DNA of 64,000 nucleotides from Phoronis australis (taxonomy: Eukaryota; Phoronida; Phoronidae). Location: assembly GCA_002633005.1 (NCBI GenBank), contig NMRA01000307.1:192687-256686 (forward strand). The letters run 5' to 3'. Shown piece by piece: positions 38,801 to 44,592 of the stretch. Both the position numbers and the translations under genes were made by a program. Position 1 is the stretch's first letter. Each line of letters begins with the position of its first letter. The notes under the pieces were generated by a model that searched no databases, had not been told where the DNA came from, and was given only the letters and a program-made list of their open reading frames with translations.

Positions 38801-41800
38801 TCAGTTTTAAAATTAAAATTTTTCAAGCATAGATTATGTAATGAAAGCAAGCAGTATCGTCTTTGATTCGTGTGTTGACCAGGGGTGGAACTCGAGTCGT
38901 AGTGTCCTAGTCTTACTGTAGTTGTTGTATGCAGTCATGTTAGTTGTGTTTACAGGCGAGAGGGAATGAAGCATATGTTTTGATCCGCTTGTTTCCTGTT
39001 ATATTGGTATTATTAGCACCTTTGTTTTGTTTTGTTTTTTCAATATGGTGAGATAACGTCCCTAATTTAACTGCACGTGATAAAACCAGGAATGTAATGA
39101 AGTTCATTGAATGGAAGATATCTGATGACCTCAAACTTTCTAAATTTGAGTTTTAATTTTGCGACTTCTGCTTGACCGTGTGGGACTTTATCCATTAGTC
39201 GAGCATGTTCCCTTACACAGTGGCAGCCATGTTTTTCATGTTGTAGTATTCAGCAACACAGGGCCGTACGTCAGAGCTGAGAGCCATCTTGGAGAAGCGA
39301 AAGGAGCGATCAAACACCAGCAGCACTGACGACAATGAAAGCGGACGTCAGCTGGGGAGACCTCCAAGTTACGCTCCAGACAGTCCACCTGACTCTGAGG
39401 GTAAGTCAGTTATATATATCATTAGTGATACCTGTATGTGCCACTTTGTGTTCTTAATGATGAATGTTAAACGAAGTGAACCCTGCTTTGAATTCTTAGT
39501 CAGTTTCAACCCTGTAATGTATTCTTGTATTGTATGCATTTACCTCAAGCCCCTTTAGCACAAAAACCTGTATACATCTTTGTGAATCACTAATTCAAAA
39601 CTAAGGTGGTGTGTTGAATAGGTTGAAAGTTTTCAATCACCTGGGTAACTATTTTTTTGTTATTGCTTTTTATTAATCATCAATTTTTTGTCATCATCAA
39701 TATTTATAGTGAGTGATGTTTTCAACTATGTTTTTATAGATATTGAAATAACCTTTTAGTTTCTCTTCCTGTCTTCGATACGACAAGATACATTTTATGC
39801 TTTGATGTTTGTTAAGTAAGCAAATGGTAACCTACACAATCACAGCTATCTGTTGCACATCATATTTTGTTGGTCTTTTGAATCTTGGATTTTATAATTT
39901 TTGGAATTCATCTGTGTTAATGCTATGTTCAAAGTAATGCCCAGCAGCTGATTATCTTCATTTTGAATAATATAATGTCAACATGTGATGCAATAATTTA
40001 CAAACTTTACTTCACTATATTCTCAATGTTAATATACCTTGCTAATACATTGTTACTTGAACTTGGTCTGCTGGACTGTATTTTCCTAATTCCAAATCTG
40101 GATGATGTTGACTACTAGTGGCAGGAACACCGGTACGAGGGATCTCGTTCGAACAGTAACCAGGCAAACGAGATCCCACACGATGAGTTCTCGCCACCAG
40201 TAGTGGCCAGGTCAACGATTCAAGTTTAAGTAACAATCTGTGTTAATGATTCCATGCTTTATATTAGTACTGAGTGTGTCAGTTTCTGAAATGACGGCTT
40301 ATTTTGATATGTTGAATCGTACAGGGGACCGTTTGTTGGGACGGATAGCATTATTGAATTCGAGCTATCACTACTCTCAGCTTGGAGACAGAATACATCA
40401 TGAAGGTGAACTTTATCATGGTTGTAAAACAAAACAAATTTGAAAATTAATTTGTTTGGCATTGTCATTAATTTGTGCTGCTGTCTGCGCCGCAGTTTTC
40501 TTATTTTCATATGATTAATTGTCAGTTTGCTGTCAACAAAACTGTTTAATTTAACTCTGTAAAAGTGTATAATTATAGACAAGAGTTACGCAATTTAAAT
40601 TTGGAGTTAGCACCAATCTACCAACGATTGGGTTGTATGGCCACGTTCTTTTAACAAAATTTAGCAAGAAAGAAAGCCACATTTATAGCAGAAAGGGGTA
40701 TCCAAGACGAAGACCAAATTTCTTTTGGTATTAGTTTTTAAGATGAAATCTCAAAAATGACAACACCTTTTATCATGTTTGTTTCATGCAAATTTTAATT
40801 TTTTGCTACAAAATATTCAAAACCCAAATAGCACCTCATGCGCAATTTTTTTATAATCTTATCAGAATTCCTTACAGCATTTCTAGAACAATGCATAAAT
40901 TATAATATTGAAACTCCGGAGTTAGCTAAATTTGACATTTTGTTGGCTGCTCCTTGTCTTAATTTGTTTTAAATTATGTGTCGACTTTATTTTGTTAATC
41001 GTGTAGTTTTATGACGCTATTGAGTAATTGAGTGTCTCGATTATATTCGTGTTAACTGGTCTGTTTTCTCTACGGATTTGTAGGTTTCAATCATTGAATA
41101 GGTATACTATGCTTTCTTCTTTTTGGTTTCTTAGGGTTTGACTTGGATTATTTTGAACTTTTTGTTTTGCCTTGTAGTCTCGTTTGTTGGGTTTTCTTCT
41201 ATGCATTGTCTCTTAAGCATTTTGGTTTATTTTGTTTTGTTTCAGGTAGAATTTTTATGGCATCTTTAATCAATTTTCTGTTACATTAACAAGCTAATGA
41301 TAGGGGGCACTCCACGTTCCTGGCTTAGTCATGGTGCATTATCGACAAATTTGTCTGCATTATTTCTGGAATTATTTATTTGTATGCTTTGGCACATTAC
41401 TCATTTCTGCTTGTTAGTAGGGACATGGCTGCACTCACAAGTTCTTGCAGGTTTCATTGGCTGTTTTTAATTTTGAATCCTGAAGATTGTGGTTCTTGGT
41501 TTTCAAACAGGTATGGTCTTAGCTAAGCGAACATTTGGTAAACCAAGGCAGTGGTTTAAAATTATATCATATTTACACTGAATCAGAGAGCCTATGATTA
41601 AGATCTCTGGTTTCTGTTCTTGTTTATATATTCTAAAAGCATGTGGGTGTCAGATTCAATCATGTTCACATCCCAGAGTGACTGTGAGTGGTCATGTTCA
41701 TTAGTTGACTGTGTGTATGGGCACATGGAGACTGGTTCGTGATGCACCTGAAACAAAACAGCAGTTTCCTGTCATTACATGAAAAGTTACTAGAGACTTG

Positions 41801-43145
41801 GGTAAGAAATTTGATCTTATGCTTCCTCACAACTGTTCCTGAAAGATATTTAAGTATCACTTCAACACTAGAAATATATACAAGTATATACATTAAAGTG
41901 CTTGTTACTGAGATAATTTCTATAAATTATTTCTAGACTATGATGCGCTCATAGTTACTGGGCTAAACTAGACTATGATGCGCTCATAGTTACTGGGCTA
42001 AACTAGACTATGATGGGCTCATAGTTACTGGGTTAAACTAGACTATGATGGGCTCATAGTTAGTGGGTTAAACTAGACTATGATGCGCTCATAGTTACTG
42101 GGCTAAACTAGACTATGATGCGCTCATAGTTACTGGGCTAAACCTTAATTTAGCAATTATGAATGGGAGCATAAGACCAAATTTGTGAGTTATTAAGTCT
42201 TCAGGTCACTTTCATGGAACAGGTTCCTGAAGTCAGCTAGACTGCATGTACACAAAAGTTTTAAGTACAGTACAGTACAGTTCATGAATTGTCCAACAGC
42301 AGATGAGGAGATGGCACCCAGACATCTGGGGAGGAGGACTGCAAGGAATGACTAGCGGTCCAGTGAAGTTACTCATGCATTTTCTAGGGTAAACCCCCCC
42401 CTCGCCCTTTGTATGTCATCCTAACTGTTTCATTTGTAGGTTCTCTGTTTGTTAGTAAACAAAGGCAAGCTGCCTTCCCCAGTCTGTCTAGTATTGAATG
42501 CTATTACCATTGCATGTTCCCATTTCAGCTTGGTATGAACATGAGCAAGGTTTCATTCACTATGACAACCTAAAACTACTCTCTGTTGTTTGATGCATTA
42601 TTACTTTTTAATGTTTATTATGGAAAAGATAATGTACAATAAATAAAATTATGTCCAGAAATCGTCAAAAATCATTATATCTGGTATCTGTTTCAGGAAC
42701 TTTGACTTAAAACTTTAGTTAGAAATATGGTCTTTCACATATGTTTCTGAAAAATAACATTAAATCTCCCTTGTACAAAAGTCTAAAATTTCTGAGGTTA
42801 TCCGCATAATCATTAGTTTGGCAGTGATAACTTCCGTAAATAATTTCTCAACTGTGATGCGTTTGTGATTACTTGGCTAAACTAGCAAATGTCAAGTGGA
42901 AGCGCAAGACCAAATTTCTGTCTTAAGTTACTTTCATGAAACAGACCCCATTATCAGAGGTTGCAGTGATGTCATTAATAGGTAAGTACTGAATCGTGTG
43001 TATTATATGGTATCCAACATGTGCTTCACCTGACCTTGAAATGTACTTTATTGTATTTGCAGTTTCTTCTGACCAGGAACTGGAAGGAGATATGACACTA
43101 CGGGCGCAGCTTCGCAGGAAAAAGAAGCAAATTTGCAACAACTAA
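2730..43145 (+). CDS. EPS8: EPS8-like adaptor gene, 19 coding exons, 5'-partial
   Basis: EPS8 proteins link receptor signalling to actin: they bind ABI1/SOS1 and IRSp53 and cap or bundle filaments through the C-terminus. Nineteen exons with GT–AG borders and matching phases give 858 residues counted from the codon at 2732. Layout: PTB domain (about residues 5-135), proline-rich linker (150-190), spectrin-like helical region (227-400), charged linker (437-546), SH3 (547-607), second charged/proline-rich linker (619-680), SAM-like effector region (684-800) and a basic C-terminus. Collinearity with vertebrate EPS8 (about 820 residues) is recognised from memory of the family, exon by exon. The first two exon bases complete a codon begun in an upstream exon, so the N-terminus is missing. 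I found no candidate for that exon in 1-2729. An EPS8-like paralogue such as EPS8L cannot be excluded, but the complete PTB–SH3–SAM order favours EPS8. Confidence 0.95.
3355..3925 (+). repeat. Degenerate dispersed repeat, about five periods
   Basis: Segments near 3357, 3512, 3625, 3759 and 3880 each carry a variant of tatctccaaa followed, after about 20 bases, by cattttcatgaaatttggca. Spacing is 110-155 bp. Open frames across it are short and unlike any family I know, so I treat them as repeat-derived. Confidence 0.55.
5511..5630 (+). repeat. Minisatellite, 41-bp unit x3
   Basis: Units start at 5511, 5552 and 5593 with tgtcatgatatc and end ttggtgacaagtca; few differences between copies. Confidence 0.85.
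5928..6432. mobile_element. Terminal-inverted-repeat element (GGCCCTTTCATA family)
   Basis: The left end reads agggcctttcatactaac and the right end gtcaatatgaaagggcct, which are inverse. Internally cttaactccggtcc, cgcagttaacag and cgataacttcgat recur in both orientations, suggesting a complex foldback. About 505 bp, no coding capacity. Confidence 0.65.
9168..9250 (+). repeat. tRNA-derived SINE head
   Basis: tggtgcagtggtaaagtcc resembles the pol III A box and gggttcgaaacc the B box, at tRNA spacing (about 35 bp). The acceptor arms do not pair, so this is a SINE-type promoter relic and not a functional tRNA. Confidence 0.55.
9783..9953 (+). CDS. EPS8: EPS8 exon B: central PTB domain
   Basis: The acceptor tattttgtttcag ends at 9782 and the donor gtgagt begins at 9954. 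The 57 codons start [11 protein letters not shown] and continue to a strand [11 protein letters not shown] and then [10 protein letters not shown]. This matches the EPS8 PTB segment that begins ELENFPL. It enters and leaves in phase 0, joining exon A directly. Confidence 0.95.
10540..10675 (-). mobile_element. Fragment of the TACAGTACAAG-TIR element family
   Basis: Contains ttgtcatgacggtgaaacag then tattttgtctgattgctttt and an end taatgtgccgtaaca. These parallel the right halves of the copies at 888-1145 and 48397-48752. The left end was not found. Confidence 0.4.
10787..10854 (+). CDS. EPS8: EPS8 exon C: end of the PTB domain
   Basis: The acceptor ttttacag and donor gtgagt bracket 68 bases reading [14 protein letters not shown]. 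This corresponds to the C-terminal PTB helix and the start of the linker. Phase 0 in, phase 2 out; the split codon is completed by exon D as glycine. Confidence 0.88.
13232..14505. mobile_element. 1.27-kb terminal-inverted-repeat element
   Basis: The left end TACAGTATTCGCCCTAATAA continues gtgcccatgcccc. The right end, on the other strand, begins TACCGTATTCACCCTAATAA and continues gcgcccaaggca. No clear target-site duplication was found. Open frames inside are under 100 codons and not transposase-like, so it is non-autonomous or decayed. Confidence 0.7.
14858..14928 (+). repeat. (TG)n microsatellite
   Basis: Three runs of TG repeats with short interruptions. Confidence 0.95.
16154..16275 (+). 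CDS. EPS8: EPS8 exon D: proline-rich linker
   Basis: A strong pyrimidine tract and cag end at 16153; the donor gtaag begins at 16276. It encodes [18 protein letters not shown] and then [12 protein letters not shown]. The latter parallels the VRSRVAAW region after the proline stretch of vertebrate EPS8. Phase 2 in, phase 1 out. The proline stretch is a likely SH3 or WW ligand; this is inferred. Confidence 0.9.
16396..16615 (+). repeat. Minisatellite, 44-bp unit x5
   Basis: Units begin at 16396, 16440, 16484, 16528 and 16572 (gacttacataaaatgc.. to ..gctatctcaca). It lies in the intron between exons D and E. Confidence 0.95.
16986..17095 (+). CDS. EPS8: EPS8 exon E: charged linker
   Basis: The acceptor tttttgatag ends at 16985 and the donor gtgagt starts at 17096. 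It reads [20 protein letters not shown] followed by acidic and serine residues and TDREV. The GEYEDRP portion lines up with GDFEKPR of vertebrate EPS8. Phase 1 in, phase 0 out. Confidence 0.9.
17096..20178 (+). other. EPS8: EPS8 intron E-F (3.1 kb)
   Basis: No certain exon. A 30-nt phase-neutral candidate micro-exon lies at 19398-19427. Otherwise nothing recognisable. Confidence 0.8.
20179..20311 (+). CDS. EPS8: EPS8 exon F: first helix of the spectrin-like region
   Basis: The acceptor ctgtttgtag ends at 20178 and the donor gtatgt begins at 20312. It encodes [20 protein letters not shown], then FKELNDRK and a lysine-rich tail. This is the well conserved LDDIEFFITKLQKAAEAF block of EPS8. Phase 0 in, phase 1 out. 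Confidence 0.95.
20440..20602 (+). repeat. Diverged tandem duplication, about 85 bp
   Basis: Two copies share atgtgataaacctgcttat / atgtgatagattaacctggt, then cccaacttcacaactgacta / cctaacttcgcaactcacta and gcaacatga. Confidence 0.6.
20851..20939 (+). CDS. EPS8: EPS8 exon G: spectrin-like region
   Basis: The acceptor ttttattgtag ends at 20850 and the donor gtaatt starts at 20940. It encodes [20 protein letters not shown] then [10 protein letters not shown], a near-match to the EPS8 LTLRAKPPPPDEFLDCFQKF block. Phase 1 in, phase 0 out. Confidence 0.95.
21315..21553 (+). CDS. EPS8: EPS8 exon H: spectrin-like region
   Basis: The longest EPS8 exon, with acceptor gtatcatag ending at 21314 and donor gtaggt at 21554. 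It encodes [20 protein letters not shown], a [13 protein letters not shown] segment and [11 protein letters not shown]. These match the [21 protein letters not shown] and LWMSLGGTW blocks of EPS8. Phase 0 in, phase 2 out. It is clearly more GC-rich than the introns around it. Confidence 0.96.
22083..22526 (+). repeat. Minisatellite, 37-bp unit x12
   Basis: Exactly 12 units of 37 bp (cttaaccgttaggtgtgt.., gctctgcacattgtcacat) fill 444 bp in the intron between exons H and I. Units differ at a few sites only (tgtact/tgtgct, caaat/cacat). Confidence 0.97.
22732..22900 (+). CDS. EPS8: EPS8 exon I: end of the spectrin-like region
   Basis: The acceptor tttgccttcag ends at 22731 and the donor gtaatg begins at 22901. 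The split lysine codon is followed by [20 protein letters not shown]. This matches the FIPPYVPRFRNGWEPP signature of EPS8. A helical, alanine/glutamine-rich stretch follows, corresponding to LAESVANVAEHQR. Phase 2 in, phase 0 out. Confidence 0.95.
23365..23546 (+). CDS. EPS8: EPS8 exon J: charged linker before SH3
   Basis: The acceptor ccttgtccccag ends at 23364. It encodes [20 protein letters not shown] and ends AYVEKHIDR, matching NRHIDR of vertebrate EPS8. The donor AG|gttggc at 23547 is weak, but it is fixed by the phase (2) and by the HIDRN junction with exon K. Reading through the donor would continue open to a stop near 23630. Confidence 0.88.
23665..24287. repeat. Long inverted repeat, two arms of about 280 bp
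   Basis: The left arm (23665-23940) starts acttatgtgcaaatgtctta and includes ctaacccctacaaagtatat. The right arm (24007-24287) carries the inverse: atactttgtaggggttagag and aagatatttgcacataagt. The arms match along their whole length with scattered differences; the spacer is about 65 bp. It lies in the EPS8 intron between exons J and K and would fold into a long hairpin in the transcript. Confidence 0.9.
24555..24858. repeat. Second inverted repeat (foldback element)
   Basis: The left arm includes aagcactgtgagtttggtga, ggacatttccacc and aggttgacttggttctagaa. The right arm carries the inverse: ttccagaaccaggtcaacct, ggtggaaatgtc and ctcacagtgctt. The clearest arms are 24580-24692 and 24720-24833; weaker pairing continues outward. 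Confidence 0.85.
25001..25160 (+). repeat. Minisatellite, 16-bp unit x10
   Basis: Ten units of tagaaccgtagcccac in 160 bp, nearly perfect in the middle, with one variant unit at each end. Confidence 0.95.
25219..25620 (+). mobile_element. TIR element (TACAGTACAAG family) containing a 44-bp minisatellite
   Basis: It starts tacagtacaagaccaaagta and ends with the inverse of tacagtacaagccaaaaata. The body is shared with the 196-bp copy at 28510-28705, but this copy holds four tandem units (25293-25468) where the other has one. No coding capacity. Confidence 0.75.
25293..25468 (+). repeat. Minisatellite, 44-bp unit x4, inside a TIR element
   Basis: Units start at 25293, 25337, 25381 and 25425 (atgactggtagtaactaata.., ..caaaattctaattataaa). 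Units 2-4 are almost identical. Confidence 0.95.
25866..26075 (-). repeat. tRNA-related dispersed repeat (SINE-like), copy 1
   Basis: On the minus strand ttggctcagcagtagagcat resembles a pol III A box and gtggcttcgatgcc a B box. Upstream sequence (tgattttattacaaattgcc on the minus strand) is shared with the copy at 32876-33025. Confidence 0.55.
26657..26806 (+). CDS. EPS8: EPS8 exon K: charged linker before SH3
   Basis: The acceptor cacgtgaccag ends at 26656 and the donor gtaagt starts at 26807. It reads [20 protein letters not shown] and ends [15 protein letters not shown], just ahead of the first SH3 strand. Phase 2 in, phase 2 out. The acceptor lacks a strong uninterrupted pyrimidine tract. 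Confidence 0.88.
27234..27309 (+). CDS. EPS8: EPS8 exon L: SH3 domain, N-terminal half
   Basis: The acceptor tgtttgttaag ends at 27233 and the donor gtaagg begins at 27310. It encodes [20 protein letters not shown] then GEIVE. This is the first part of an SH3 domain: the ALYDY-type strand, the acidic RT loop and the ELSV-type diverging turn. Phase 2 in, phase 0 out. Confidence 0.95.
27650..27735 (+). repeat. Degenerate tRNA-derived SINE head
   Basis: cttggctcagcagcagagcg resembles the A box of the copy at 25866-26075; the B-box area (agtggtttgtggcttc) is decayed. It lies within the SH3-splitting intron of EPS8. Confidence 0.45.
27845..27982 (+). CDS. EPS8: EPS8 exon M: SH3 domain, C-terminal half
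   Basis: The acceptor tttctgtcttag ends at 27844 and the donor gtgagt starts at 27983. It encodes [20 protein letters not shown] then [10 protein letters not shown]. The WW pair and the G-x-x-P strand are classic SH3 features. Ile replaces the usual binding-groove Tyr of the SNYV motif, as in vertebrate EPS8. Phase 0 in and out. Confidence 0.95.
28510..28705 (+). mobile_element. TIR element, TACAGTACAAG family, short copy
   Basis: A 196-bp element starting tacagtacaagacaaaagtg and ending with the inverse of tacagtacaagccataggta. It contains a single caaaattctaattacaaaat segment, the counterpart of the 44-bp unit amplified at 25293-25468. Confidence 0.75.
28737..28981 (+). mobile_element. TIR element (TTTCATGAA family), copy 1
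   Basis: The left end reads atccgtttcatgaa and gcagaaatttggtctta. The right end is its inverse, with aggtcaaatttctgtctcaa and a final gggacccc. About 245 bp. Related copies at 42684-42950, 51674-51893 and a partial one ending at 42227. Confidence 0.75.
29066..29213 (+). CDS. EPS8: EPS8 exon N: charged/proline linker after SH3
   Basis: The acceptor gtgaatttcag ends at 29065 and the donor gtgatt begins at 29214. It encodes [20 protein letters not shown], then [20 protein letters not shown] and a basic end. It corresponds to the proline-rich stretch between SH3 and the effector region of EPS8. Phase 0 in, phase 1 out. Confidence 0.88.
31067..31195. repeat. Short foldback element
   Basis: gtgaaataaacaaggtacct, ttgaaaatg and gggaaccagt on the left are met by the inverse (actggttccc, cattttcaa, acctgtttactccac) on the right. 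The arms are about 50 bp. Confidence 0.75.
32213..32720 (+). repeat. Minisatellite, about 52-bp unit, split by an inserted element
   Basis: Copies of ccacctgtgggatgttatac, tgtaaactgtcacacataga and cagacatgcact lie on both sides of 32322-32563: about two units on the left and three on the right. Confidence 0.8.
32322..32563. mobile_element. TIR element (CATGCGCGCAY family) in a minisatellite
   Basis: It begins catgcgcgcatccag and ends ctgggtgcgcgcatg, which are inverse. The interior has ggcaaaaaggtccgcc and a poly-T run followed by agtccgcccgc. A related copy lies at 44373-44592. No target-site duplication could be fixed. Confidence 0.65.
32876..33025 (-). repeat. tRNA-related dispersed repeat, copy 2
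   Basis: On the minus strand tttgactcagtggtaaagcg is A-box-like. The neighbouring attggcgatttatgataaaa (plus strand) matches attggcaatttgtaataaaa in the copy at 25866-26075. Confidence 0.5.
33750..33870 (+). repeat. ACAT-rich tetranucleotide repeat block
   Basis: Runs of acatacatacat with three copies of a longer segment containing gacaaacaaacgcatg or a variant. Confidence 0.85.
34545..34600 (+). mobile_element. Single end of a GGCCCTTTCATA element
   Basis: aggccctttcatactaactt then aactccagtaggagc resembles the terminus of the 5928-6432 element. No matching opposite end was found nearby. Confidence 0.4.
35962..36000 (+). CDS. EPS8: EPS8 exon O: 39-nt linker exon
   Basis: A small exon flanked by tttgcttgacag and gtaagt. 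With the split codon on each side it reads [14 protein letters not shown]. It is phase 1 in and out, so skipping it would keep the frame. There is no strong homology; support comes from clean splice sites, phase fit and the lysine-rich composition expected ahead of the effector region. Confidence 0.75.
36976..37138 (+). CDS. EPS8: EPS8 exon P: C-terminal effector region, capping helix and SAM-like start
   Basis: The acceptor tacttgacag ends at 36975. It encodes [20 protein letters not shown], aligned with the VQDELIHRLTIGR amphipathic helix that caps actin barbed ends in mammals. [17 protein letters not shown] follows, aligned with TPEDVKTWLQSKGF of the SAM-like bundle. The donor AG|gtttac at 37139 is weak, but phase 2 and homology require it. 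Confidence 0.93.
37677..37812 (+). CDS. EPS8: EPS8 exon Q: SAM-like effector region
   Basis: The acceptor tattttctctag ends at 37676 and the donor gtaagt begins at 37813. It encodes [20 protein letters not shown] then [12 protein letters not shown]. This parallels GAQLFSLNKDELRTVCPEGA and the SQITVQK segment of EPS8. Phase 2 in, phase 0 out. Confidence 0.93.
39247..39400 (+). CDS. EPS8: EPS8 exon R: end of the effector region
   Basis: The acceptor ttcatgttgtag ends at 39246 and the donor gtaagt starts at 39401. It encodes [16 protein letters not shown], aligned with SSELQEIMRRRQEKI of vertebrate EPS8. A Ser/Asp/Asn-rich stretch and a proline-rich [12 protein letters not shown] end follow. 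Phase 0 in, phase 1 out. Vertebrate EPS8 stops shortly after this point; this protein continues. Confidence 0.92.
40050..40236. repeat. Small foldback/TIR element
   Basis: The left end attgttacttgaacttg is inverse to the right end caagtttaagtaacaat. Inside, cgagggatctcgtt faces aacgagatccc, and ctactagtggc faces ccagtagtgg. Confidence 0.7.
40283..40405 (+). CDS. Candidate EPS8 cassette exon
   Basis: A 123-nt open block is bounded by tgagtgtgtcag and gtgaac and is phase 1 on both sides. It would therefore insert 41 residues between exons R and S without shifting the frame. It would read [20 protein letters not shown] and continue similarly. Both splice sites are weak and I recognise no homology, so it may be chance. 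Confidence 0.3.
41900..42227 (+). mobile_element. TIR element (TTTCATGAA family), partial copy with amplified core
   Basis: The right end (gcataagaccaaatttgtga to ctttcatggaac) matches 42684-42950. The stretch before the minisatellite matches it too (ataatttctataaattattt / gataacttccgtaaataatt). The left terminus was not found. Confidence 0.65.
41936..42143 (+). repeat. Minisatellite, 35-bp unit x6, inside a TIR element
   Basis: Units start at 41936, 41971, 42006, 42041, 42076 and 42111 (gactatgatgcgctcatagt, tactgggctaaacta). A single equivalent unit is seen in the copies at 28870 and 42850. Confidence 0.95.
42684..42950 (+). mobile_element. TIR element (TTTCATGAA family), copy 2
   Basis: The left end includes gtttcaggaactttgactta and agaaatatggtctt. 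The right end has the inverse, aagaccaaatttctgtctta then ctttcatgaaacagacccc. It has one copy of the gatgcgtttgtgattacttg segment. Confidence 0.75.
43063..43145 (+). CDS. EPS8: EPS8 exon S: terminal coding exon with stop
   Basis: The acceptor ttgtatttgcag ends at 43062. The split valine codon is followed by [20 protein letters not shown] and a short basic tail ending in TAA at 43143-43145. Phase and splice site fit exon R. The extension beyond the vertebrate C-terminus is basic and helical in appearance. Confidence 0.85.
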
Positions 43146-44372
43146 TAAGGTTTTGCTCAGCATTTTGACAAGCAGAATGCATTAACGATGAAATATGCCG
43201 TTGTCAATCTTTGAAAAATAGCTTAGAGCAGGGTTAACAAATTTTCCATCTCAAGTTTTGATGTCAAATGCACTCAATGCATAGATTTACCAGTGTTGAA
43301 CTGCTAACTTGTGCTCAGATCACAAAACAACAAATAATATACAGAACATTGCCTAGATCAAGACATTAATAATTGCTAGAAATCTTCTCTTATGTAATGT
43401 AAGCAGTGTCCCACAGTGCAACATTTCAACCTCCCTGACCTCTGTAGGTGGATGGGTGGAAGTTCCATAGTTTGTATATTTAATGGTCTAAACCAAATTC
43501 AAATGACAAAAACTTCAAATGTTCACTTTGTTTGAAATGATCAACATTCCTCTGCAGCTTTGAAAGTCTCCCGAGTTCCAACTGTTTTTTGTTTATTCAA
43601 ATGCATTTATTTTCCATACAATATTTAGCTATTTGTAAATTTATTTCGAAGTGGATGTCATTGTATGGGTATCATTTTCATTATGGGATTGTTGTGTGAT
43701 ACATATTCATACTAATTTTGTGGTTCATTTTTAATCAAAATCTGACATGTACTGACATGGAATTCAAGTTTCCTTGTGTTTTGTTTTGACTTGTTTTTGT
43801 GGGACAATTGATTAACGTTTGACTTTTCTATTTAAAACTTGTTACTGATATATTATATTGTAAGCTAATTGAAAAATATTTGTACATTATGTTGTTTGAT
43901 CTTAGTATAGATAGGGAGCAGACCCTTGTTCAAACAGATTTCATTAAACTGAAACACGACTATTAATCATTGTCAAGCTAGGTTTCTATTTGAGAAAGAT
44001 ACCTAAAATTCTCAAGAGACTAGTCTCAAACAGATCTTGATTAGTCTCTATTGTTCTAGCTATATTTTCATTTGCCAAACTTGTGTATCTTGTACTTTTG
44101 TAACTAGACTACTCTTTACGAAGTACTTGAATCCAGTTTTTTGCTGCTTTTACGCATTTGCTCCTGTCATTGTTCTCTTTATGGACATGGTAATGCGACG
44201 TAATGGTATATATTTGCTAATATGTTTACTCTGTTTCGTCATTTTTCCAACTCTGGCGTTCCGAGAGATATACAGCTGAACTGTCTCCTCATGTTAAAGC
44301 GTTTTGTGATTAATCAGGTGAGGAGCAACAGGTCATTATTGCATATTGTTGCATACAACTTGAACTGAGTAG

Positions 44373-44592
44373 TGTGCACCCAGGGGGGGCCTTAGGGGGC
44401 TCAAATGAGCCCCGCAATTTGGCGAATTAGACAAAAAGTCCACAAAGTCCCGGGAATTCTGCGTGGATGCACAATTCGTAGGTCTGAACCTAGTGGACCG
44501 TTTTTTTTTAGTCCTCGTTGATTTCTGTCAGTGAAAGATCCGCATACCGAAAAATTGGAGCCTCCCTATATTTTAGGCTGGTTGCGTGCATG
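44373..44592. mobile_element. TIR element (CATGCGCGCAY family), copy 2
   Basis: tgtgcacccagggggggcct at the left and aggctggttgcgtgcatg at the right, with ttagacaaaaagtccacaaa and a poly-T run followed by agtcc inside. Same layout as 32322-32563. Confidence 0.6.

Larger units (their letters stand above)
39401..43062 (+). other. EPS8: EPS8 last intron, R-S (3.7 kb)
   Basis: Holds the candidate cassette exon (40283-40405), a small foldback element (40050-40236), an element-born minisatellite (41936-42143) and a TIR element (42684-42950). Confidence 0.75.
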
